Assembly: GCA_032158295.1 (NCBI GenBank)
Contig: CM063260.1
Span: forward strand, 4,287,501-4,351,500
Direction of reading: 5' to 3'
Source: Pycnopodia helianthoides
Lineage: Eukaryota; Echinodermata; Asteroidea; Forcipulatida; Asteriidae
DNA length: 64,000 bases
Of the stretch, positions 22,402 to 34,072 are shown piece after piece; the first letter of the stretch is position 1, and the number at the start of each line of letters is the position of its first letter. The notes beneath the pieces are model-generated. The model was given only the letters and a program-made list of their open reading frames with translations, was not told the origin of the DNA and made no database searches. Position numbers and translations under genes: made by a program.

Positions 22402-23328
22402 GACGTTCTACACTCTCAGCTAACAACGCTATTAGGGGTGCACCCGACTAAATAAACTACCATAGCAAAATGCTAAATATTCAAAAACACTTTTGAAATA
22501 CTGAGAAGTCTCAAAGCTTTTACAGTAAAGGGCAAATTGTCCAATGACGTTCTACACTCTACCCTAAAAACACTATGGATGCAATGCATCCCACTCAATA
22601 AACTAAGATAGCATACAGTGCACAGTGCTAAACATTCAAAAACACTTTTAGAATACTAAGAAGTCTCACAGCTTTTTTACAGTAAAGGGCAAATTGTCCA
22701 TTGACGTTCTACACTCTACCCTAAAAACACTATGGATGCAATGCATCCCACTCAATAAACTAAGATAGCATACAGTGCACAGTGCTAAACATTCAAAAAC
22801 ACTTTTAGAATACTAAGAAGTCTCACAGCTTTTTTACAGTAAAGGGCAAATTGTCCAATGACGTTCTACACTCTACCCTAAAAACACTATGGATGCAATG
22901 CATCCCACTCAATAAACTAAGATAGCATACAGTGCACAGTGCTAAACATTCAAAAACACTTTTAGATTACTAAGAAGTCTCACAGCTTTTTTACAGTAAA
23001 GGGCAAATTGTCCATTGACGTTCTACACTCTACCCTAAAAACACTATGGATGCAATGCATCCCACTCAATAAACTAAGATAGCATACAGTGCACAGTGCT
23101 AAACATTCAAAAACACTTTTAGAATACTAAGAAGTCTCACAGCTTTTACAGTAAAGGGCAAATTGTCCAATGACGTTCTACACTCTACCCTAAAAACACT
23201 ATGGATGCAATGCATCCCACTCAATAAACTAAGATAGCATACAGTGCACAGTGCTAAACATTCAAAAACACTTTTAGAATACTAAGAAGTCTCACAGCTT
23301 TTTTACAGTAAAGGGCAAATTGTCAATT
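22402..23328. repeat. Tandem satellite: six units, period 157 bp
   Basis: Units begin at gacgttctacactctaccc: 22546, 22703, 22860, 23017 and 23172, with a diverged 144-bp first unit at 22402. Spacing is 157, 157, 157 and 155 (two T missing from a T-run). Each complete unit contains the palindrome GGATGCAATGCATCC. The inner units are almost identical, while the first unit is much more diverged. It lies downstream of OAS-c. Confidence 0.95.
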
Positions 23329-23755
23329 GACTCTTGTATCCTCTGCTCAATTTGATGCAGGGAGCTCCAAGGCCCGTCGAGTTATTCTCACTCAAAATAA
23401 AAACACCCCTACCCCTGTGTAAATTTTACCAAACGTCCGAGCATCAATCTTAAGAAAACAAAATCCCTACACCTCTGAGCAAATAATACAGTTTTTCAGG
23501 GCCTTATGTCATCCAAAATACCTCAAGTTGGAAGCCAACAGCCCCCAGGTCACAATTTTTAAACTTGACTCCTTTTATTCGGCTCTCAAATCTGTCTACT
23601 ATCGAATATTTTGAGGGCCTGCAAAATACTAATGAGGCCGTCACTCTATTTTCTCCCTATTTAGTGGGACGCACCCTTAGACTGTTGGGAATAGTGGTAT
23701 TTGAATCAATGTCAAGGCACTGTGACATGACACGCATCAAACTCTTGGGGTCGCC
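23329..23755. other. Region 3' of OAS-c, including its probable poly(A) signal
   Basis: No gene is seen on the plus strand. On the minus strand AATAAA (plus-strand TTTATT at 23574-23579) lies about 180 bp downstream of the OAS-c stop and could end that transcript. Confidence 0.4.
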
Positions 23756-26700
23756 TTATCCTCTCCACCCTTGACGGACAATGACGTTCTTCAGGAGGTT
23801 AGTCTCGAGGGTCTGCCCAGCGGCTGAAGCGATGACGTTCCCGTTGCTCCCTTGCTGGTAGAGCTCACAGACATTGTTCGTCGGATTGGCAGGGTCTAAC
23901 ACGATAGGACTGAAAATAACATATAAATAATGATGCAAGGTTAATATAATTTTGTTGACTTTAAAATTCATCTGAAGGGACTGAACCATCCTTAAAGGAA
24001 CATTGCAGAATTGGTCAGAAATAAAATTGCAAAATATACTTTTTGATCACAGATTTACATAAAACTTACACGGTCTAATGATGATGATAGTAGAAAACAT
24101 CCCTTGACATATTTCTGTCTGAAATGCCATATTTGATGAGAAATGAATAAACTAATTTTCCGATTGGAGTTTATCGCTCAGTGAGCGTTTTATTCATTTG
24201 TTGAATCTATATGATTTCATGCAAATGTGTAATCGGTTTTTCACTATTTTCTCGTGACCCAGATGGCCGATTGATCTCAAACTTCTACAGGTTTGTCAGT
24301 TTATGTATATGATGGATTACATAAAGTGCTTACACTGCCAGCAACTTTGTTTATGACTAAAAATCTTGAACTGGTTGTTGTTGTTTTGTTTAGATTTTCA
24401 CTTTTGTTAGCAAAAACCAATTCTGTAATGTTCCTTTAAGCTACATCTAGGCCTAAACCTATTCAAACTGCCATGCCCTCTTTCTTGCTTGAAAAGTCAA
24501 TGATAAGAAGAAAAGAAAAAAAATGAGAGAAAAGAAAATACACAATGTGTTTCCGTAACTAAATACTGCTTAGACCTTATGTGTCATCCGCCGACGTCTT
24601 ACCACTAGACCGTTCAAGTGTCGCACGTATTCGATTATTATTTGGGGGGAAGTTTGGTTCCCATGAAGGCCTACTTTATTTAAACAACTAATGGAAACCG
24701 TACCGCAAACTTGTTCAAACCCCATTGGAAGCCCGAGTATTCCACGGTCTGTGGAAATGCCCAGCTAACAAGTATAGGCTTCTCGGTGTCATAGGGAAAT
24801 CTGTCCCCCTGGCTATTTTTTTCCGTACCACACTAGAGCCAATGCATACACGCATAAGGTATGGGCGCTTTCCCGTCCCCCTGATATTCCGTCCCCCACA
24901 ATACGAAATTATAAACATGGGGTTGAAGGAGGTTGATTCAAAAGAGGGCACTATCAGAAGAATTTGCACACATTGCCGTATGGAGGACAGAATCTCCGGG
25001 GGGACAGAATCTCCTGCCACATAGGAATTTTAAACTTGTGCAACAGTGTTAACCGTAATGGGAAAAGTTGGACGGTGAACCCATTCCTGGGCAGTTATGA
25101 TTTACTCCACTTACTTTAGCATTTTAAGCTGTGTAATTGCTTGTTGTGCCAGTGTAGCGTCGTACAGATTTGATCCAGGCCAGCTAGTAACACGCAGGGC
25201 CGTCAGCCTCGTCAAGACCTGAAGGACCTTCTTCAATCCCTGGGCTTTGCTGAAACGAACGGGTTTCCCAGCTTCCTGCCACAGGTGAATTGTGATCAGC
25301 TCCAATCGGTAGGATTTCTGGAGGTACCCGGGGAGGTAGTCACTCGCCCAGTATTTCACGAGACGGACGAGCTCCTTCACGTACCCGGGCTGGTTACCGA
25401 CGAAGCTGAGCTGGTGTTCGGCAAGGGAAGCCGAGTAGAAGCCCCTGTCCTTGCTACTGTGAAGCTGCAGCATGGCACGGAACATGTCTGAATGAGCTAG
25501 TAAAAGAAAAAAAGGAAATGTATGCTGTTTAAGAATAGGTTGAGTGTTCAAAGGTGTAAAGAAAAAAAACCAAATTATATTTTTTTGTAAATTAGGCCTG
25601 CAACAAAAGTTACAATTATATGTTATTCAATAACACTTTTAAATAATTATAAACAATTTACATAAATTATTAACAAAAAAAACTATAAAGCAGCATCAAG
25701 TTACATATAATACATTTCAAAATCAGTCACCCTCTTTTCTTATCCCATCATTCTAGACTAAACCGTTAAATAATTTTAGGCTCAAAATATTTATTGACGT
25801 GGCTTTAACCGACTAACCTCGACCGTGGCCCGCACAGTTGTCAGAAGTGGGAAGAAAATCTACTTTCAGACATCGACCGTTCACTCTGATGTTGAAGTAA
25901 ACCAAGAATTCATTGCTTTTCACATCAGACACAATCGACAGGTTCTTCAACGCTGAGTGAAGATCCCGGATGACGACGGCCAGCTTCCGCTTGTATTCGC
26001 CCGGTCCGAGTCTTACGATGGGGGCCAGGTGAGGTGGATTGACGAAGGCGATCAGGTCGACATCAGAAAGGTCTTTCACCATGGTCCCTTTACCAAGAGA
26101 TCCACCCTGCAACAAAAAACGCTGATATTAACATAGTGTTCACACTCAACAAATTTCGCGGGGAATTTCCGGGGTGAGTTTGGTGTAACTGTTCACAGTT
26201 TGCTTGATAACCCTGGCAGATTCATGGGTATTTCCCGGGGGAAAGCTACCTAACTTAGGAGTAGGATTAAGCTATTGGTTAAGATATTTAGCATCATACC
26301 GAGCATTTAGTTTTTTCCAATAAAAATTGCATTAGGCCTACATGTGCAACAAACACTGGGGTGCTGTTCGGGTTGACGGTGGGGTTACAAATTCCCAGGA
26401 ATTTCAAGGGGTTTTATTTACCAAGGACTGCTCAGTAGATGGTGTGAAAGAGTTTATGAAAACACACGATTCTTTCCTAAATGTTTGACCGCTGACAAGG
26501 GTATGACTCTTTCGGACTAACAGTGTAGCCTACTGGACCAATTCCATTGAATAAAGGGAAAACCATGCATGCTAGTTCTTTTTTCAGAATTTTGAGTGGT
26601 TGATGAGCAGTGCCTTTTTGACATCCGAGTTTGCCTTTCTGCGTGTTGTGTTTGTTGTTGGGTGGGGGGGGGGGTGTAGTGTCTACCCTTTGAAATCGAG

Positions 26701-27222
26701 GACTTTACCAAAAAAAGATCCGAGTGTTTTGACAGAGCCAGGACGTACTCGCTTCGCTGTCATCATACAAAGCCAATGAGGACGTTGCTAAACAATCCCA
26801 ATGTCCAATCAATGGAACAACAAAGAGAAGTTTTTGATTTTCAGATTCGAGAAAACATGTGTGCATGTTTGTGTTTTGTTTTTGTGTTTTACCGTGGAGA
26901 AATTTTGTTCAGTAGAAATAATTAATTTATTTATTGTTATTATAGCTAATAGATTACATTGACTATGGATTATATATTATCGAATATAGGTTAGGTTATA
27001 GTTTATAGATTATGAGGTACGCACCTTCACAATTCTGTCAACGTTGAAACTAAGACCGCCTGATGAACAGATCCTCTCCACCGATCGGACCACCTCGTCG
27101 ATGGCCTTTCGGCAGTCACTGTCGAAACGCTCCGTCCCATGTTGAATATTCTCGTTGTACCATGTCTCGAGACTGCTTGGATCTTTACACCAAGGCTCTG
27201 AGAATCTCCCTGACCCAGCCAT
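23756..27222 (-). CDS. OAS-c: OAS-like gene, complete 340-codon frame
   Basis: Exons on the minus strand: 27222-27025 (ATG, 66 codons), 26106-25818, 25496-25115 and 23909-23756. Exon lengths 198, 289 and 382 nt equal those of OAS-b. The spliced frame is open for 340 codons and ends TAA. Start: MAGSGRFSEPWC. The catalytic core GGSLGKGT, SDVDL (Asp81, Asp83) and LKVDFLPTSD (Asp149) is intact; the spacing matches that of human OAS1. Exon 3 encodes ELITIHLWQEAGKPVRF and KAQGLKKVLQVLTRL. Exon 4 encodes PIVLDPANPTNN and ends QGWRG. Compared with OAS-b, the donor after exon 4 (GGTGAG) has become GGATAA: no GT is left and a stop follows at once. The C-terminus is therefore probably shorter than in the ancestral gene, but 340 aa is close to the short vertebrate OAS1 forms. 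Of the three, this is the best candidate for an active enzyme. Confidence 0.9.
23992..24439. mobile_element. TTAA MITE (family 1), forward, in OAS-c intron 3
   Basis: Begins TTAAAGGAACATTGCAGAATTGG and ends CCAATTCTGTAATGTTCCTTTAA by alignment of the ends. It carries an extra internal stretch (about 24360-24415, tgttgttgttttg) compared with the other copies. TTAA at both ends. Confidence 0.85.
24440..25114. other. OAS-c intron 3 remainder
   Basis: Non-coding. The block 24900-25020 (gttgattcaaaagagggcac and following) resembles 4845-4940 downstream of OAS-a, so it is a dispersed or co-duplicated segment. The ~100-codon open frames on both strands here overlap each other and contain no known domain. 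Confidence 0.4.
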
Positions 27223-29115
27223 TGCGAGTTGTTTAGCTTAATGACTCCTTCCAAGTTGAAATGTAGCTCTTTGTCTGTTGAAATTTCCTGCGGCGACTGT
27301 CTCGTCCTAAACCCTGATTTCGCAAAAGCGAGCAATCGTATCGCGGGAACCCCCGTATATCTGCCGATGATGAGAAATCCACCGATGGTGAGAAATCCAC
27401 CGCTATAAATAAAATGTTAACCCGTATCATTCATAAACATGCATATAATTTAACTATTCACATCGAACTGTATCACACAAGCAATCTGATTGGACAATAA
27501 AAAATATAAACCGCTGCGTATCGACGTGAATATTAATGCAATGAGTGTGGCCTGCCCAGCAAGATGTTGGGATTTACTCAAGAGCATCCGTGAAGAAGTG
27601 AAGGGTATTAGATGGGAGTGTATTGGTAAAGTTCTATAACGGAATGAAAGATAACTGCCACTGGAGGTCAGCAACTCAGAGAATGGTATGTGTGCTTATC
27701 AATGCATATCTACTTTGAGGCAAGCCATGCGCGCTGCCATTAGCTGTATGGCAAATTCCAGCTTTCCCATTGGTTGATCTGGTTAATTTTTCCATACAGA
27801 CGTGTCACGTGGTAATGATACTCTATGTCCACAGTTGACATAGAGGGCGTGCACAGCAGGCACAGACCAGAGCCGTATATTGGAAGAGTTGCGACAACTT
27901 GCGATTAGAAGCCATTTTGTGTCCAAAACGAAATGCGTGTGCGAAAACAAAGCACCAGACTATCATGAGACTCGTGTGAGAACGAACGCGTCCACGACGA
28001 CCGACCGACCATGCTGCTGGCACACGATAAAAATCATAAAATCCAAAGGTTATACTACTTTTACAAGAAGTACTCTTTAGCTTTCTGTAGATCAGCGGGG
28101 AAAAATGTTCTTTCATTCACTCAGGTCAGGTAGAGAAATATAATCATTGAATCTTCTAAGAATCGTGTGCTTTTTATGTGAAACCGTTTGACACTAAGGC
28201 GCTGTCAAGCGTTGTTGCATGCTTGGCTTGTATTGCCATGCATGCTATGGAGGATTTCCTTTCTCCATGGTTTGGCCAACCAACTACAGTCCGCTACAAC
28301 ACAATGACAGAAGAATAACAACAATCATGACAATGCTGATAAATTAGTAACTTATTGTTTATTGTAGACCATGTCATCTCAGTCTTTAACTCGGAATGAA
28401 TTTTTAATAACTCGGTTATTACTGACGACGCGTTGTTATGCTCATCAATTTATTATAATTTTAAACATTTATATGTACAACTACATTTTTTTTTTTACAA
28501 TTTATATTTACTATTATTAATCTTGAAAAAATCTGCATGCTCATCAAATGTATTATTGTTAACGTATGTAGATGGATTTTTTTTTACAATTTTTATTTAC
28601 ATTTATGTACAGCAGGGACAAAATCTTGATAAAAAATGGGCAGGCTCATCAAATTTATTATTATTAACATTTACTATGTACATGGATTTTTTTTTACAAT
28701 TTTTGTTTACATTTATGTACAGCAGGGACAAAATCTTGAGCCAGTAACTGGGGTGCTAAACTCTGTTTTGAAATGTTGACATCTCACTCATCTGCGGTCA
28801 TACTACTTGTACTAGCAGTAGCACGACCGCAGATTGAAATGCAGGATTAACGATGTAGTGGTACAACATTACTTTGGTTTGCTTTGACTTTCATGGGCGT
28901 TCTCCTCAATAATGTAGTAACTAACAAAAACCAAACTGTATTTTAAAAACATAACCTCTCTACTCAAGCTAGGCTCTAAATACAGTCTACTCTTAGTAAC
29001 TCTTGTGTTCATTGTATTGTGTTATTTGTTTGGGTTGAAACAAACAATTATTCTAATTATTTTATTCGACCAAAACAAATATGACAATATAATAACAATT
29101 GTACACTGTTATGTA

Positions 29116-29717
29116 TGGGGCGCCGTTTGTCAATGAATTGTTTAGCGTTTTTTTGACCTGTTTTCACCATGGTTTGTAACAATTAGATGTAAACCATAGA
29201 AATTGCTGTCATTTTTTGTGGTTTACATACCATGAATATACAATCAAAGCTTATAAATTATGGTTTGTAAACCATGAAAATTTAATCATCATAAAACATG
29301 GTTTATAAACCATGGAAATGTAAGCACCTTAAAAACATGGGTTATAAACCATGATTTGTAAACCATTTTTTATGATGCTAGAAGTTTCATGGTTTATAAA
29401 CCATGTTTTTAAGGTGCGTATATTTTCATGGTTTATAAACCATGTTTTTAAGGTGCTTAACTTTTCATGGTTTATAAACCACGTTTTATGACGTTTCAGT
29501 TTTCATGGTTTATAAACATGGTTTATAAACCATGTTTTATGATGATTAAATTTTCATGGTTTACAAACCATAATTTATAAGCTTTGATTGTATATTCATG
29601 GTATGTAAACCACAAAAAAATTGACAGCAATTTCTATGGTTTACATCTAATTGTTACAAACCATGGTGAAAACAGGTCAAAAAAACGCTAAACAATTAAT
29701 TGACAAACGGCGCCCCA
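29116..29717. mobile_element. 602-bp foldback element with repeated CATGGTTTATAAACCATG palindromes
   Basis: Ends are TGGGGCGCCGTTTGTCAAT and its inverse ATTGACAAACGGCGCCCCA, flanked by TA on both sides (29114-29115, 29718-29719). The interior repeats the 18-bp palindrome CATGGTTTATAAACCATG and variants many times, separated by spacers such as ttttaaggtgc. Long-range arms also pair. It fits a Tc1/mariner-type TA target but carries no transposase. It is inserted in the P-like element. Confidence 0.9.
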
Positions 29718-31634
29718 TAGTTATGACTGTCATTCCAAATGTTGTTTTAAAAAGACATTTTAAAAAAACAAAATGTGAAGTTTGATAAAGAAATCAAAAA
29801 TCACCTACATGTACAACACCCTTTACACATCCTGCAGTCAGTACAAAACTCACTTCTTGGAGTTGCAAACTTTGGATACTTTGGTCGGCATATGATATCT
29901 GTTTTTGGGCGACTTCCTCAGTTTAGAAACTTTACGGTGAAGAAAGATGGTTGGGATTACAGTCTACTTTAGCTTTCTGTCAGTTCGCTGAGGTTCAAAC
30001 TGTTTCTTGTCAAAGTGCACCTATCAACAAGTTAAACAAAAATGCAGCCACATAGTTAATTTTGTGGAATAATACATGTTTCAACAGTAGATTCCGAGTA
30101 GATATTTTAACTTTTCCAAATACTAAAAAGATAGTCTAAGTTCCCCCTCCCCCTCCAAGACAGAACGGTGTTGAGTGTGGATGGCTACAATCGTATAGTT
30201 TCAACACCACCTCCCTTCCCCAGAAAAAAAATGAAATAAATCTGAAAACTCTCCCTTGTTAACTCATTGAATGATCATGGTTGCTATTTGATTTTAGGGC
30301 ATGCTATGATTTACCCAAAATGGGATGCTACCTTGACAATAAAAGACATTAGTTAAGAAAGAAGTCTTAAATAATCATAATGGTGGTGCAAATTCTTCGT
30401 GCAAAATTATGAAACTTTATTGAAAGAAATTTAGACAAAGACCAATTAATATTTTTTTTTAAGAAAATGAAGGTTTTAATTCTAGCTTGGATAATTATAA
30501 TCATAGCTCTTACTCTTAGTCTTGGTCATGTAACTTGGACCTAAGACTAATAACAAAAGCTACACGCACGACGGGCCAACAGGGTGGACAGGACCATTCA
30601 CTCTTTTCTTAATTTCTTCTTACGGACAGAAATTGGGCTTTGTAGAAAACTTAAATTTCCTTTATTAGAGGTGCCCTATTTAAGAAAAATGACCTTGTCC
30701 TTACAATGAACAATGTATTAAACAAATCAAACTACAATTATTGATGCTATACTTTTATGCTTCGTTTTAACAATCGTACTATATAGTTTATGTTTAAACA
30801 AATGTTTAGTGTAGAATAGTAATTAAAACAATCAAGGGTGGCATAATGTGGGGCTGAAAATTTACATGATTATAGACTCATGACTGAATAAGTTCAATGG
30901 TCTTGTGTTGTTGTGGTTTTGTTTGTTGTTTGTTTGTTTTTTTAATTGGCCAAAAACAGTTGCAATACCTCACTGTATAGTTTCTATGATTTAAACAAAT
31001 TATGTTCAAATGTTGATTTAATATACATGTTATTGAGTCCAAATTTAGTGATAAATATTTTTCAATTCTTTGTTGTCGAGTATCAAAGTATTGTCCCTAA
31101 AGGCCCTACGTACTTGCCCATAAAGTTGAAAGGAAAGGAGATAAATATTGTTATAGTGCTTGTTAAAATAAAAACAGTTAAACTGTCATGTCAGACTGTG
31201 TATTTTATTTCTCCTTTTGATAGTGTGGTATATGTATTTTAAAAGGTTTAAAAGCAGTAAACAAGGCCTGCCTGCAGTCTTCTTGTCTTGTAGATGAATT
31301 TGTAGATCACCCCCCCCCCACCTCCCCTCCCGAGTCAAATTCTAAAAACACTGTAACTGATCGGACACATGATTGTCATTATTAAAGCGTTGGCATTATT
31401 CTGATATTCATTACTATTTACTCATTCCATCCACATCGGGGAGCCAAAAAGTTCATCTGAATTATGGAAATTCGACACGACGATCGACCAATCATGAACT
31501 TGACATGGTGGCACTGGTGGTGGTGACCAGTATTACTAGTCACTACATGTAGTAGCCAACTAATTTCGGGAGTGGATTGTTTATTTCTAAATTCTAACGA
31601 CGCAAAACAAAAAATTTCCGGGCCCTAATTTTAC

Positions 31635-31787
31635 CTCACACAGGCATGCATTTGAGTTAGGATGCAAGTTGCTCCGCTTCACCTTCACTTCCCAGGCTTT
31701 TCTCCTAGCTTTATCCCGTGGGAACCTATACAATTTTAAGCCAGTCCCTGACCTATTGGTGCAACCCCAAGCACTACATCCCGTCAT
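31635..31787 (-). CDS. THAP-domain exon of the P-like element
   Basis: ATG at 31787 gives MTGCSAWGCTNR, then LKLYRFPRD, AWEVKVKRSNL and NACLCE at a donor-like TGTGAG/GTAAAA at 31635. The C-x4-C pair, NR, FP, W and the late C match a THAP zinc finger. The missing C-x2-H histidine would come from the next exon, which I did not find. THAP domains bind DNA at the transposon ends in P-type transposases. The 51 codons are uninterrupted. A host THAP gene captured at this position is less likely, because the exon sits about 200 bp from the terminal repeat, exactly where a P-type transposase N-terminus would begin. Confidence 0.7.
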
Positions 31788-32188
31788 TTTGCTTGACCTT
31801 CCCCTTTTTGTCGTACACCAACTAACTTTAACTAGCACAGCGGGTGAAAGCGCAGTTTGTTGACATCCGCGGCAGAATGTCGGCAGCTGTTGCCTGGTAA
31901 TTTTTTTTGGACCGAAAATGGCGTCCAGCAACCACGTGACCTAAAAAAGTGGTCCCTCTATGTCGCAACTCTTCCAATATACGGCTCTGGCACAGACAAC
32001 AATCGAGCTCATCATTCTCTGTGTTCTATTTCTATGCATAAGCCTCTAGGTTCCTGGGGGATGGAAGAAGGAGAAGGTTGAAGCCTGAGAACAACATGGA
32101 GGCGTACTGTTCGACAGAAAAGAAACAGCTAGGATGGCAGTCCTAGAATGAAACCATACCATTGGCCGAAACCAGATCAAACTCGAGG

Positions 32189-32317
<129 letters not shown>

Positions 32318-32578
32318 AGGGGGGGGGTGCTGCAGCCAATTGTTGGTCACTCGACCGCATGGGGATATGTGAGGTGTGGCCATCGTTCCCACTTCCAACA
32401 CTATTTTAGTTATTCGTGGTTGTTTTGATTTGCTACACCTATTCTCTACTAGTTACGATATTGTGTGCTGTTAATCGATTTTTTTTTCAGTATGCTGACG
32501 TGGAATAAACATTTTCCGAACACAAAGAAAACGTGTCATTAAATTATTGACTGATTTCGGGTTGAACAAAGAAACATT

Positions 32579-32650
32579 GACTAGAGCGGGATTTGAACCA
32601 ACGACCTCCGGTTTAACGTGCCGGTGCTCTACCAACTGAGCTATCTAGCC
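32579..32650 (-). tRNA. tRNA-like sequence, left arm (GTT in anticodon position)
   Basis: Minus strand: acceptor GGCTAGA pairs fully with TCTAGTC. D-arm is GCTC-AGTTGGTA-GAGC; the T-loop is TTCAAAT with the B-box ggttcaaatcc. The anticodon loop reads ACGTTAA. A C instead of T at position 33, a C-A pair closing the anticodon stem and one T-stem mismatch make it unlikely to be a working tRNA. It is more likely part of a tRNA-derived repeat. Confidence 0.4.
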
Positions 32651-32700
32651 CTATCTTGGCGGTCAAAGATATTGACAAAATAGGGAGACCGCCAACATAG

Positions 32701-32772
32701 GGCTAGATAGCTCAGTTGGTAGAGCGCCGGCACATTAAACCGGAGGTCGTTGGTTCAAATCCCGCTCTAGTC
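32701..32772 (+). tRNA. tRNA-like sequence, right arm (ATT in anticodon position)
   Basis: Same 72-nt structure as the left arm, with two differences: G for A after the D-arm and CACATTAA for CACGTTAA in the anticodon loop. The same defects (C33, mismatched stem base) apply. Confidence 0.4.
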
Positions 32773-33204
32773 AATGTTTCTTTGTTCAACCCGAAATCAT
32801 TTTAAAAATGTACCAAGTCAGTTTCCCTTGTGGTTTATTATTTAAATTATTGATTGTCCATAAATAGCATCACAGCAGATGCACATAATTTTTAGATTTC
32901 AAAAAGGGCGTTTATTTATTTAGTTAATTTACGGAAAATCTCAGCTCTTCAACTTGACGAAATCCATGGGTGAAGTTTCGAAACATTCAGCCCCTTCAAC
33001 AACAACCAGCGTTGAGTTCAGTAATGCCGGAATATATGTCGCAAAGTTATTGGCTCAAACGTGTCTTTCAGATCATCCGTTCGGGCGAGTGTGGTACATG
33101 CTGACGCGCATACAAAGTCATTGACATGGTCGTCTATACTCGTGCGTCTAATGGCTGGAACTGTGTATAGGTTTTTGGCTGTTGTGACTGTATACCCCAA
33201 AAAT

Positions 33205-33511
33205 TAGCCTTGATTGCAAGGCTGTGTAATAGTTTGCTTACTATAAAGCTAAAATGTGAATAACCACAGCCGCACGAATGCGATGCCCGAATGCAATGCA
33301 ACTCCTGTTCTGGTCCCCCCGACTGTCTTTAAATTAAACAGCACACCACGCACTCACACCCAAGGAAGCACACACACGCTCGTTTCCACAGTCCCACACA
33401 CACCAGTCGGGGGACTGGGGTTGTATCGCATTCGGGCGGCTGAGGTTTTAGTATCCTTGCTCTATGGTTTTAGGCGGAGTACTTGTCTACACAGCCTTGA
33501 TATCAAGGCTA
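33205..33511. mobile_element. Dispersed TIR element, complete copy (307 bp)
   Basis: Ends TAGCCTTGATTGCAAGGCTG and CAGCCTTGATATCAAGGCTA are inverted copies. The interior matches the copy at 8538-8855. No coding capacity. It lies upstream of the first hydrolase gene. Confidence 0.8.
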
Positions 33512-34013
33512 CCCCAAAATCCAAAAATCAGGGCAGGTACGCAGTGGTGTAATAAGGTCTTCTTGCTCCTTACACTGACCTCTCGTGGTTCGATATACTT
33601 TGTAGTGCATTCTCGTTTCTTCTGTTTGCCAGACTGTATAGAGTGGGCAAAGTGTACATGTAGTTCACGGGTCGTGAGAAGGCTGATCGATCTATGAAAA
33701 GAGACTGTCGTCATGATCATAGCAACATGGCCTCATGTGGCTGGCTGTAAAATAAACTCATGTTTAGCCACTCAATGCACACGCGCGCGGTTTGGCCGTC
33801 AAATATCAACCGGCGCCTAACGGTCTGTGCGCGCATGTGCAGTAAACTGGGTAAGAGTTTATAAATCCATGTACAGCCACAGGCCTGCTAGTGCTATGAC
33901 GCCCCCCCCCGCCCCCACTTGCAAAAGTACAAGGTTTACAAAGAGTTGAACTCATTGCTATAGTCACAATACACACAGGGTCAACTTGTTCAACCTAAAA
34001 ACCCTCCAGGATT
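33512..34013. other. Upstream region of hydrolase gene A
   Basis: Non-coding. 33615-33660 (tttgccagactgtatagagt, aaagtgtaca) is repeated about 600 bp upstream of gene C at 46755-46790, so it belongs to the tandem duplication unit. C-run near 33902. Confidence 0.45.
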
Positions 34014-34072
34014 GAGCAGACGTGCTTGTGTTGTCATTATCGATAACTGACTGTACTTGGTGATACATCAAA
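34014..34072 (+). promoter_or_regulatory. Conserved 5' leader / proximal promoter of gene A
   Basis: The roughly 60 bp before the ATG (ttgagcagacgtgc, ataactgactgtacttggtg, tacatcaaa) is nearly identical to 47205-47264 before gene C. Gene B keeps only parts of it (about 39905-39933). This is probably 5' UTR and core promoter. No TATA box is obvious. Confidence 0.4.

Larger units (their letters stand above)
27860..31997 (-). mobile_element. P-element-like (THAP) transposon, 4,122 bp, internally degenerate
   Basis: Terminal inverted repeats start at 27868 (CAGAGCCGTATATTGGAAGA) and end at 31989 (TCTTCCAATATACGGCTCTG), continuing into GTTGCGACA. Both sides carry the same 8-bp duplication, GCACAGAC, at 27860-27867 and 31990-31997, as P-type elements produce. 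Just inside the right end, on the minus strand, is an intact THAP-domain exon. No transposase catalytic core was recognised in the rest, so the copy is probably non-autonomous. Nested insertion at 29116-29717. It lies about 640 bp upstream of the OAS-c start codon. Confidence 0.85.
32552..32799. repeat. 248-bp palindrome with a tRNA-like sequence in each arm
   Basis: Left arm starts tgatttcgggttgaacaaag; right arm ends ctttgttcaacccgaaatca. Arms of about 113 bp flank a spacer of about 22 bp (near 32664-32686). Each arm holds a 72-nt cloverleaf-like sequence pointing toward the outside. A partial relative occurs at about 59620-59672 (ggggttgaacaacg, ggttcgaaccaacg). Confidence 0.85.

Noticed and set aside
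24715..25024. ~100-codon open frames on both strands
   Set aside because: They overlap each other and coincide with a dispersed block also present near 4.85 kb.
32579..32772. A functional tRNA-Asn gene pair
   Set aside because: Position 33 is C, the base pair closing the anticodon stem is mismatched, and both copies sit in a palindromic repeat. Kept only as tRNA-like.
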